Shown here in pieces: positions 14,162 through 19,923 of a stretch of 20,543 nucleotides of DNA. The stretch comes from Bacillota bacterium (GTDB taxonomy: Bacteria; Bacillota; Clostridia; Lachnospirales; Lachnospiraceae). The position numbers and the translations under genes are program-made. The first letter of the stretch is position 1, and each line of letters begins with the position of its first letter. A model generated the notes under the pieces. That model ran no database searches, had not been told where the DNA came from, and was given only the letters and a program-made list of their open reading frames with translations. Location: NCBI GenBank assembly GCA_023389295.1, contig JAEWEO010000080.1, positions 1-20,543 on the forward strand, given 5' to 3'.

Positions 14162-15181
14162 CTAGTAGATCGACCCGGAGTTAATGATCGGCTGAGCATC
14201 CTTACTACCACAAAGGACCACCAAAAGGTTACTTACCATGGCAGCTTTTCTTTCTTCATCCAGTACTACTATCTCATTTTCACCCAATTGATCGATTGCC
14301 ATTTTAACCATGCTGACAGCACCCTCTACAATCTTCTGGCGAGCTGCAATAATAGCAACCGCCTGCTGTCTTTGCAGCATTGCTGCTGCAATTTCTTCTG
14401 CATAGGATAAATGTGTAATTCTAACCTCTTTTATCTCTAATCCAGCCTCCAGTACTCTTTGCTGCAACTCTTCCCTCATGCTGTTTGCTATTTCTTGACT
14501 GCTGCCACGAAGTGTCTTTTCATCTGCATCATCTTCCATTGTATCATAGGGATATAGTCTTGCGATATTACGAATGGTGGAGTCACATTGAATGGATAAG
14601 AAGGTCTTATAATTATCCACATTAAATACCGCCTTGGTTGGATCGGATACTCTCCAAATAACTACTGCACCGATTATAATGGGATTACCAAGTACATCAT
14701 TTACTTTCTGCTTCTCATTGTTTAAGGTTAAGGTCTTGGTTGATATTTTCTTACTTCCGGTTGCCGGTACGCTTGCCTGCGCATTCGTGCCTGTTGTACC
14801 TGTAGCAATGGTCACATTAGAAGCTACTCTGTGTGCCGGATTAATAGCACTTGCAAATGGATTAGTGTAATAAAAGCCTTCCTTTTTGATTGTTCCGTAA
14901 TACTTACCAAATAACGTCATAACCAAAGCTTCGTTTGGATTTAAAATATGAAAACCTCCAAGTAAGATAAAAAGAACAACAATAAAGATAATTCCAGCGG
15001 TTAATAAAAATCCACCTATGGCATAACTACCAGCTTCCAAATTAAAACCACCTGCTATGATCATGAATATGGAAAGCACAAAGCCTGCCAGTATTAGTAA
15101 AAGCATGATACCTCCACTAAATGGCTTTATTTCCTTCTCTTCAATAACTTTAACTGTACTCCTGTTTTCATCTTGATTCAT
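14162..15181 (-). CDS. SPFH/band-7 (stomatin-like) membrane protein
   Basis: A 339-residue protein. Two hydrophobic helices lie near residues 24-45 and 53-75, then comes the SPFH domain (HILNPNEALVMTLFGKYYGTIKKEGFYYTNPF to about 230). Next is a flotillin-like alpha-helical part rich in Ala, Gln and Glu (AEEIAAAMLQRQQAVAIIAARQKIVEGA). An insertion rich in Gly, Thr and Ala lies around 125-145. SPFH proteins form membrane-bound oligomeric cages or scaffolds; the specific role here is unknown. GGAGG lies 6 nt before the ATG. The operon has a consensus-like promoter at 15242-15270 with a palindrome between it and the start codon. Confidence 0.88.
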   Translation of the reverse strand: MNQDENRSTVKVIEEKEIKPFSGGIMLLLILAGFVLSIFMIIAGGFNLEAGSYAIGGFLLTAGIIFIVVLFILLGGFHILNPNEALVMTLFGKYYGTIKKEGFYYTNPFASAINPAHRVASNVTIATGTTGTNAQASVPATGSKKISTKTLTLNNEKQKVNDVLGNPIIIGAVVIWRVSDPTKAVFNVDNYKTFLSIQCDSTIRNIARLYPYDTMEDDADEKTLRGSSQEIANSMREELQQRVLEAGLEIKEVRITHLSYAEEIAAAMLQRQQAVAIIAARQKIVEGAVSMVKMAIDQLGENEIVVLDEERKAAMVSNLLVVLCGSKDAQPIINSGSIY

Positions 15182-15212
15182 AATATTCCTCCGCTTCTAT
15201 TATATATTGATT

Positions 15213-15231
15213 TGATATCATTATGATATCA
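15213..15231. promoter_or_regulatory. 19-bp perfect palindrome in the SPFH operon leader (candidate operator)
   Basis: TGATATCAT, one T, ATGATATCA: arms of 9 bp, exact. It contains two TGATATCA half-sites and lies about 11 bp past the -10 box, 32 bp before the SPFH start. The position suits repression at or just after transcription start, and the operon encodes a ribbon-helix-helix protein that could bind it. Confidence 0.6.
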
Positions 15232-15241
15232 CCTTACCCAA

Positions 15242-15270
15242 AATATACTCTTATTTCCTGTTATTGTCAA
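15242..15270 (-). promoter_or_regulatory. promoter of the SPFH/ribbon-helix-helix operon
   Basis: On the minus strand TTGACA (15265-15270), 17 bp, TATATT (15242-15247), giving a leader of roughly 55 nt that contains the palindrome. Confidence 0.75.
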
Positions 15271-15385
15271 TCAATATTTTTTTGTTTTGGAATATTAGAG
15301 GGTTTCTTATGTACACTAAATCCGAACTATAATCAACTATACAAAGTACTCTTCACATTTCTGGCTTTGTTATCGTAAATAACAG

Positions 15386-15416
15386 GAAAAGAGCTCCCTC
15401 AATTTAAAGGAAGCTC
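15386..15416 (-). terminator. intrinsic terminator after popT
   Basis: GAGCTTCC and GGGAGCTC (minus strand; 15391-15398 with 15409-15416, one mismatched or wobble position) are followed by TTTTCC. Confidence 0.7.
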
Positions 15417-15432
15417 CTTCTCATTTCATATA

Positions 15433-16284
15433 TTAATCATTTGAGAATCTGGATAATGATCTTATTGATAAATAGCCAAGGGCAAAGGCAACCGCCGAAA
15501 CTAATGCAGATACAATCCACCAGGTAAAGTCTGCCTGAACCGGTACTGCCGGTAATATCTTGTCTCGGAATATTTCGGAAGTGGAGCCAAGGACAAAGCC
15601 TATAATCATCCAATAGGTCTGATGAGGAAATTTATTCATCGTCCATTCAATCGGCTTCGTGATTAGAAAAACTCCGATCAATGTGGAAACTCCTAACACA
15701 CCAATATAAAAGATATTAAATTCCGTAATCGCTAACAGCATGGAATCATACATTCCAAGAACAAGTAGCATATGAGAGGTGCTAATACCGGGTAACACAA
15801 GTGCCAAGGCGATAATAATGCCGGTCACCAGTACCATCAGATAATGTGTCAGTCCGGTACCTGTGCCAATATCAAAATTTCCTGTCGGAAGAAAACCAAT
15901 CGAGATAACGCCAACCAAACCGATTAGGAAATAGAAAGCTGATGAAATCTTAAACTTTGATACCTTTGTCTTTTTATACAGCGCAGGGATACCTCCGATA
16001 ACTGCTCCCAGGAAAAAGAACGAAACGGGTAGTGGAAACTTCTCCAGCAACCATTTGATTACAAAGGCTAATGAGCCGATTCCTAGTGCTGCACCGACAC
16101 AGAATTTAATAAGGAAAATCAGGTTATTCTTGAAATCCTTCAAGAAGTTACTGATGGAACTAATCAGCTTATCATAGATGCCGAGCAGAATAGCCATTGT
16201 ACCGCCGCTTACGCCGGGAACGCTCATGGAGGAGCCGATGATGAAGCCCTTCAATATAAGTAAAAAATCTTTTTTCATGTTCAT
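15433..16284 (-). CDS. popT: DUF368 protein, undecaprenyl-phosphate translocase PopT-type
   Basis: A 283-residue integral membrane protein with about eight hydrophobic helices. The DUF368 signature occurs twice in related form: SMSVPGVSGGTMAILLGIYDKLI (about 19-41) and LVLPGISTSHMLLVLGMYDSMLLAI (about 162-186). From the literature, DUF368 (PopT) and DedA-family (UptA) proteins return the cell-wall lipid carrier undecaprenyl phosphate across the membrane; this assignment is by family. The start ATG at 16284 has an in-frame TAA just upstream but no ribosome site at normal spacing. A strong AAAGGAG lies about 31 nt upstream, beyond a small hairpin. The gene follows the BlaR1-like gene with a structured 147-bp element in between. 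Confidence 0.88.
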   Translation of the reverse strand: MNMKKDFLLILKGFIIGSSMSVPGVSGGTMAILLGIYDKLISSISNFLKDFKNNLIFLIKFCVGAALGIGSLAFVIKWLLEKFPLPVSFFFLGAVIGGIPALYKKTKVSKFKISSAFYFLIGLVGVISIGFLPTGNFDIGTGTGLTHYLMVLVTGIIIALALVLPGISTSHMLLVLGMYDSMLLAITEFNIFYIGVLGVSTLIGVFLITKPIEWTMNKFPHQTYWMIIGFVLGSTSEIFRDKILPAVPVQADFTWWIVSALVSAVAFALGYLSIRSLSRFSND

Positions 16285-16291
16285 GTTTTAA

Positions 16292-16313
16292 AATACAAGC
16301 TCCAGGTTGTATT
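16292..16313 (-). promoter_or_regulatory. small hairpin between a strong SD and the popT start
   Basis: AATACAA and TTGTATT (7 bp, 8-nt loop containing GGAG on the minus strand) sit between AAAGGAG (about 16316-16322) and the ATG at 16284. If folded, the strong SD would be brought to about 11 nt from the ATG. It may control translation. Confidence 0.4.
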
Positions 16314-16334
16314 ATTGCTCCTTTCAATATTTAA

Positions 16335-16481
16335 GTGATTACGAAACAATATATATTTTATACTTGAATACACAATCGATACATATTCCTCCGCTTCAAC
16401 GCTACCTTCAGGCTTAACCTCCGCTCCGGAACAGTATCTCTTGTGTATTCACTACCTAAAGTTTACTAGTTTCGCAATCAC
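16335..16481 (-). ncRNA. nested inverted-repeat element, candidate structured RNA
   Basis: A collinear set of pairings spans 147 bp: 16335-16347 with 16469-16481 (13 bp), 16366-16375 with 16441-16450 (10 bp perfect), 16378-16382 with 16434-16438, and 16386-16389 with 16428-16431. The internal loop between the first two stems is symmetric (18 and 18 nt). The only outer mismatch is A-C on the plus strand but G-U on the minus strand, so the RNA is most likely made in the direction of the flanking genes. The tip contains AGCGGAGG twice. Apart from short SD-led frames of a few codons, nothing is coded here. A folded mobile or dispersed repeat is an alternative; I see no target-site duplication. 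Confidence 0.5.
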
Positions 16482-16537
16482 CCATTTATTTTAATTATAA
16501 CAATAGCCATTTTAGATGTATAGTATAAAATAAAAAT

Positions 16538-18448
16538 TTAGTAATCATATTCATATCGTCTTGAATCTATATCAACCAACGGGAATACGGTCATGCTTGG
16601 GTTGCCTGTGACAGTTTCCTTTGATTCTAGTGCTCCATCTACAATTCGAGTAATGGAGGAAAGCTTTGGATTGTTGCTTAATATGATTTCATAGGATGGA
16701 TCCTTAGAGGGTTTACCATACTGATAGCAAACTGCCAAATTCTCGGCCAGATGTATTCCGTCACGTACTACCAGATCGGTAGTCGATGACGTATCATCGA
16801 CAATAGCAGCATCCTCATACACGTAGCAGTCAGCCAATCTGTATCGCCCATTCTTAAAACGGAACGTTGCAAAGCCCATGTCTGATTTTTCGGCGCTGCC
16901 ATCCAAAAGAAAACCAACAATCATATAGGATGGAGCGGTATCCGTCTCATACACAGAAAAGCTTTCTACATCCCTGTCATTGCCTAAATGACTTTCAATG
17001 GACATATCGATATAGGTAATGTCATAAGTGCCGGAAATCTGCTCCATTTTAAAAAGCCAGCGAACGAGGCTGCTTCCAGCCCCATCATACCCTATGGCAA
17101 TCAAAATTTCATCTGAGTCGGTCTGCATCACCAAATAAAACTGTTGATTTTCATTCCCTGTATCAGCCCTGTATATCTTGCTAACCTCATCAAGCTGTTT
17201 CGGCGGATCAAATAGCTTCTGGTCATATAACTGAGGATAAAATAGCGCATATAACTCCTGTCGACTATACTCGACTGAATACAAACTCCCTTTGTATACC
17301 CACTCAGCTTCGCTGGTATTTTCCTTTTCATAAATGGCATAGTCAGCAGTAATTGTGTAAGACGGCGCTGTTTCCTTGTTATATGTAAAGGAGTATTGGG
17401 GAGCGTCAAACAAGATATTCTCTACCTGATAAGTCGCACCAAGTAGATTGTTACTATTCTGTTTTGGATTTAGCATAAATACAATGCTAAGTGTTATTAC
17501 CGTCACAAGACAAAGAAGCAACACCCCAAAAGTAGGTTTTTTATATTTCATCACATTTTTGATACGACTCTGTGTATCTCCTTCCCCAAAAGCCAGTGGT
17601 GCCGAAGCGATTATTCTCCTCCCAGTAGCAAGACTTAACAACGACATAGAATATTCCGTGCGTATGTCATCATCCATTTTCTTCATCACCGCTTCATCAC
17701 AAGACATCTCCATATCTTTTACGGACAGTACAAATGCCAGCCATACAAGGGGATTGAACCAATGGATACAGAGTGCAAGAAAAGTCAGAATTTTCACTAC
17801 ATGGTCCCCTCTGTGTATGTGATACTGCTCATGCTGAATAATATATGTCTGCTCCTCTTGAGAAAGTGCAGACGGTAGATAGATTTTTGGTCGAAAAAAC
17901 CCCATTACAAAAGGCGACGCAATGTGATCTGCAAGATAGATGTTATCTTGCAGGCGTCCGGCCCCTATCAATTTGCGTTTAAGTTTTATAAGTGAAATGG
18001 CGCTGTAAGTGAGTATTGCAAACATTCCAATAAGCCATAAATATATACCAATGTTCTCTATAATGTACCACAGAACGCTGCTTGCGTTGACTGATTGGGA
18101 ACTTCTAGTCGCTGTAATAGTCTCATTACTTACGTCGCCTGTATTATCTTTATTATCTGTATTGTTTGTATTAACTGCATTAACAACACCACTTGGACTT
18201 TGATTATCCTGATATGTTTTAATTTCATTCCTATTGATATATTCAGAAAAATCCTTGTTAGGTACAATGCCGATTGGACTTTCAAAAGAAAGGGGGCAGA
18301 GAAGTCGAAATAGTACCACAGCCCACAAAGCATAGGAAAATACTTTAGGCGCTTTTTTCAGAAGCAACCTTGCAATAAGTACAGCTATAATAACAAAACA
18401 TGCTGTGTAACTCATATTAAGAAGTTGCAAAAACATGCTATTTAACAT
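16538..18448 (-). CDS. M56-family BlaR1-like membrane metallopeptidase with a non-penicillin-binding outer domain
   Basis: A 636-residue sensor-protease. BlaR1 proteins sense a signal outside the cell and then cleave or inactivate BlaI. Hydrophobic helices are at about 13-30, 36-54, 126-152 and 307-326. The zinc site HEQYH is at 206-210, with a likely third ligand in DMEMSCDEA near 247. An Asn/Asp/Thr-rich loop lies at 88-125. After the last helix come about 310 residues outside. They contain no SxxK, SxN or KTG set as in beta-lactam-sensing BlaR1, and instead have two related segments (YNKETAPSYTI and YETDTAPSYMI). The gene starts 2 nt after the blaI stop, and its ribosome site AAGGAGG lies within the last codons of blaI. 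The inducer is therefore probably not a beta-lactam, though this is inferred. Confidence 0.85.
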   Translation of the reverse strand: MLNSMFLQLLNMSYTACFVIIAVLIARLLLKKAPKVFSYALWAVVLFRLLCPLSFESPIGIVPNKDFSEYINRNEIKTYQDNQSPSGVVNAVNTNNTDNKDNTGDVSNETITATRSSQSVNASSVLWYIIENIGIYLWLIGMFAILTYSAISLIKLKRKLIGAGRLQDNIYLADHIASPFVMGFFRPKIYLPSALSQEEQTYIIQHEQYHIHRGDHVVKILTFLALCIHWFNPLVWLAFVLSVKDMEMSCDEAVMKKMDDDIRTEYSMSLLSLATGRRIIASAPLAFGEGDTQSRIKNVMKYKKPTFGVLLLCLVTVITLSIVFMLNPKQNSNNLLGATYQVENILFDAPQYSFTYNKETAPSYTITADYAIYEKENTSEAEWVYKGSLYSVEYSRQELYALFYPQLYDQKLFDPPKQLDEVSKIYRADTGNENQQFYLVMQTDSDEILIAIGYDGAGSSLVRWLFKMEQISGTYDITYIDMSIESHLGNDRDVESFSVYETDTAPSYMIVGFLLDGSAEKSDMGFATFRFKNGRYRLADCYVYEDAAIVDDTSSTTDLVVRDGIHLAENLAVCYQYGKPSKDPSYEIILSNNPKLSSITRIVDGALESKETVTGNPSMTVFPLVDIDSRRYEYDY

Positions 18449-18450
18449 AT

Positions 18451-18810
18451 CTACCTCCTTCTCTCATCAATGAACCTTTGGAGTTCTTCAATTTCCTTCT
18501 CAGATAACTTTTTACGTGTGGTAAATGCAGTTAAAAACTGTGGTAATGACCCATCAAAGGTTTCCTCTACAAACTTCTCGCTTTGTAAAGCATTAAAATC
18601 CTGTTTGGAGATTAGGGACGTAACGATCCCATCCTGGTTTTGAAAAATACCGCGCTCGCAAAGTCGTCTTAGTATCGTGTAGGTGGTCGATTTTTTCCAA
18701 CTAAGTTCTTTCTCGCTAAGCTTCACCAGATCACCGGAAGATAACGGTTCGTTATTCCAAATCAAATCAGCAAATCGCGTTTCCATCATTCCTAATTTAT
18801 AATCAGCCAT
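18451..18810 (-). CDS. blaI: BlaI/MecI-family transcriptional repressor
   Basis: A 119-residue winged-helix repressor. The N-terminal DNA-binding part (about 1-75) contains ETRFADLIWNNEPLSSGDL and the recognition region LSWKKSTTYTILRRLCERGIFQ, typical of BlaI/MecI. The C-terminal part (about 85-119) is a short dimerisation helix set rich in Lys and Glu. In the family, the partner BlaR1 protease relieves repression by removing BlaI. AAGGAGGG lies 7 nt before the ATG. The promoter directly upstream is covered by two identical-arm dyads, indicating autoregulation. The only visible target is this operon; no beta-lactamase gene is in the window. Confidence 0.92.
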   Translation of the reverse strand: MADYKLGMMETRFADLIWNNEPLSSGDLVKLSEKELSWKKSTTYTILRRLCERGIFQNQDGIVTSLISKQDFNALQSEKFVEETFDGSLPQFLTAFTTRKKLSEKEIEELQRFIDERRR

Positions 18811-18832
18811 CTCAATCCCTCCTTGTTATTTA

Positions 18833-18875
18833 GTTTACTGATTGTAAACCTATTGTCAGTTTACATCAAGTAAAC
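18833..18875 (-). promoter_or_regulatory. blaI promoter with two BlaI-type operators
   Basis: Two dyads share the same arms and spacer length: GTTTAC-N5-GTAAAC at 18833-18849 and at 18859-18875. On the minus strand a promoter with TTGATG (18864-18869), 17 bp and TACAAT (18841-18846) fits between them, so one operator covers the -35 and the other the -10. Paired operators of this kind are typical of BlaI/MecI control. Confidence 0.85.
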
Positions 18876-18891
18876 CAAGAAGTCAATAGAC

Positions 18892-18924
18892 AAAAAAAGA
18901 GCTATGACTTTCGTCATAACTCTC
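18892..18924 (-). terminator. intrinsic terminator of the tRNA-Leu locus
   Basis: On the minus strand, GAGAGTTATGAC, a GAAA loop, GTCATAGCTC and then seven T. It starts 7 nt past the tRNA fragment's 3' end, as expected for the original tRNA transcript on the chromosomal side. Confidence 0.88.
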
Positions 18925-18931
18925 ATTTAAG

Positions 18932-18988
18932 TGCAGTCGAGGGGACTTGAACCCCTACCCAGAAACCCGGACTAGATCCTTAGTCTAG
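18932..18988 (-). tRNA. tRNA-Leu(AAG) 3' fragment, likely attachment site
   Basis: On the minus strand this contains an anticodon arm (CTAGA, loop CTAAGGA, TCTAG; anticodon AAG), a long class II variable arm (CCGG/CTGG), a perfect T arm (AGGGG, TTCAAGT, CCCCT), the acceptor strand CGACTGC and discriminator A. The matching 5' acceptor strand (GCAGTCG) and the D arm are absent from the sequence on the 5' side (above 18988), so this is not a functional gene. Identity with only the 3' part of a tRNA is the usual scar at the far end of an element integrated by a tyrosine recombinase. The element then lies at higher coordinates and the chromosome at lower ones. Confidence 0.85.
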
Positions 18989-19109
18989 CCGCTTGCAAGC
19001 TATAGAAAGGCTTATTTTAAAGGAAAGCCTTGATTTTCCTATCTTTTTAATAGTTCTTTATTTTAAACTAATTTATTATTATCGTTCTTTATTTACTAAT
19101 AATGTATCG

Positions 19110-19133
19110 TTTTGGCTACATTTTTTGGCTACA
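19110..19133. repeat. two direct copies of TTTTGGCTACA near the attachment site
   Basis: Exact 11-bp copies at 19110-19120 and 19123-19133 (13-bp period), about 125 bp inside the element boundary. They overlap the stop of the small minus-strand gene. Arm-type integrase-binding sites look like this, but function is unproven. Confidence 0.5.
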
Positions 19134-19298
19134 ATTAAGTATTTTTATAGCATCATTAAACCCTTGTTTATAGCAAATAATTTGTGCCATGTCCTGCACT
19201 TCTTCTGGTTCGCAATCCCTGCTCTCTATGTAATTTTGATTATTTAAAAGAGCCTTCTCACATCTAGCAACAATAAAATCCTCGAAATCCTTCTCCAT
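19116..19298 (-). CDS. 60-residue hypothetical protein, element-borne
   Basis: A 60-residue acidic, probably helical protein (MEKDFEDFIVARCEKALLNN...AQIICYKQGFNDAIKIL) with three internal Cys and no membrane helix. It has a strong ribosome site (AAAGGGGG, 6 nt before ATG) and a near-consensus promoter at 19349-19377 with an SOS-like palindrome in it, so the gene is likely real. It points toward the attachment site. The final GFNDAIKIL helix resembles small phage proteins of Lachnospiraceae in style, but I cannot name a family. Confidence 0.68.
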   Translation of the reverse strand: MEKDFEDFIVARCEKALLNNQNYIESRDCEPEEVQDMAQIICYKQGFNDAIKILNCSQKM

Positions 19299-19348
19299 AG
19301 TATCCCCCTTTCGGTAATCAATAGTATCGTAGCAGTGAAATTATTGTT

Positions 19349-19377
19349 ATTATACCAGAACATATGTTTGTTTTCAA
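19349..19377 (-). promoter_or_regulatory. promoter with an SOS (LexA/DinR)-box-like operator
   Basis: On the minus strand TTGAAA (19372-19377), 17 bp, TATAAT (19349-19354) with an extended TG before it. The spacer holds AGAACATATGTTTG (19357-19370, plus strand), matching the Gram-positive SOS box CGAACATATGTTCG at 12 of 14 positions. Its place between -35 and -10 would let LexA block the promoter. Confidence 0.65.
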
Positions 19378-19539
19378 TATCATTATTAATATTTTAATCC
19401 TATAATAAATGTTTGGTTTGAACTCCATTTATTGTATATTTTTACAAATATGTAGCTATTTTTTTGTCGTTTTGCCAAGTATGCAAAAATGTCAAAATAT
19501 GTTATATTGTATATGGATGAAATTAGAAATGATATAGAG
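19378..19539. other. AT-rich non-coding stretch inside the element
   Basis: No gene is visible. It holds a short inverted repeat TTTTGC-N7-GCAAAA (near 19472-19490), possibly a repressor site, and AT-rich sequence that could contain plus-strand promoters, none clear enough to call. Confidence 0.4.
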
Positions 19540-19569
19540 ACCCTGCGTACACCTGCTCGTACGTGGGGT
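19540..19569 (+). terminator. terminator-like hairpin upstream of the zinc-ribbon gene
   Basis: ACCCTGCGTAC (19540-19550) pairs with GTACGTGGGGT (19559-19569) using two G-U pairs possible only on the plus-strand RNA, followed by TTTCTG. No full-size gene precedes it on this strand, so it may be an attenuator or the end of a small RNA. A 26-codon frame (19513-19593, MDEIRNDIETL...) runs through it but has no ribosome site. Confidence 0.45.
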
Positions 19570-19663
19570 TTTCTGTATTATAATAGTAAATAATGGTTGA
19601 TTAATTCATCCAGTTATGTAATAATATAGGAAATATTGCTTACTTATAGTGGAGGGGTTATTT

Positions 19664-19876
19664 ATGGTATGTAAGAAGTGTGGCAGTAATAATGTTAATG
19701 TACAAGCTGTTAATGAAGTGAAGAGACGTGGGTGTCTAACTGTGCTAATATATTTGATTTTGCTTTGCATTCCAGTCTTGGGGTGGTTTGTTCTATTTTC
19801 GCTATTAAGAGGGCGAAAATCTAAAACTAAATCTTGGATGGTTTGTCAGGATTGTGGATATCGTCAACAAGTATAA
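19664..19876 (+). CDS. zinc-ribbon membrane protein, element-borne
   Basis: A 70-residue protein. An N-terminal CxxC (MVCKKCGSNNVNV) and a C-terminal CxxC (VCQDCGYRQQV) can form one zinc ribbon. Between them lies a hydrophobic stretch (about 28-50, LTVLIYLILLCIPVLGWFVLF) that may form one helix or a hairpin, with basic residues on both sides. Splitting a zinc ribbon around a membrane segment is a recurring small-protein design in Firmicutes and their phages; its function is unknown. The start at 19664 is chosen because GGAGGGG lies about 6 nt upstream; the longer frame starts at 19649, before this site. A strong terminator follows at once, so it is a single-gene unit. Confidence 0.78.
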   Translation: MVCKKCGSNNVNVQAVNEVKRRGCLTVLIYLILLCIPVLGWFVLFSLLRGRKSKTKSWMVCQDCGYRQQV

Positions 19877-19881
19877 GCATT

Positions 19882-19911
19882 ACCCCGGCCAGTAATGACC
19901 GGGGTTTTATT
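19882..19911 (+). terminator. intrinsic terminator after the zinc-ribbon gene
   Basis: ACCCCGG (19882-19888) pairs with CCGGGGT (19899-19905), followed by TTTATTTTG. It begins 6 nt past the stop codon. Confidence 0.9.
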
Positions 19912-19923
19912 TTGTCCTCACTC

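Noticed and set aside
18932..18988. Functional tRNA-Leu
   Set aside because: The D arm and 5' acceptor strand are missing, so it cannot fold as a complete tRNA.
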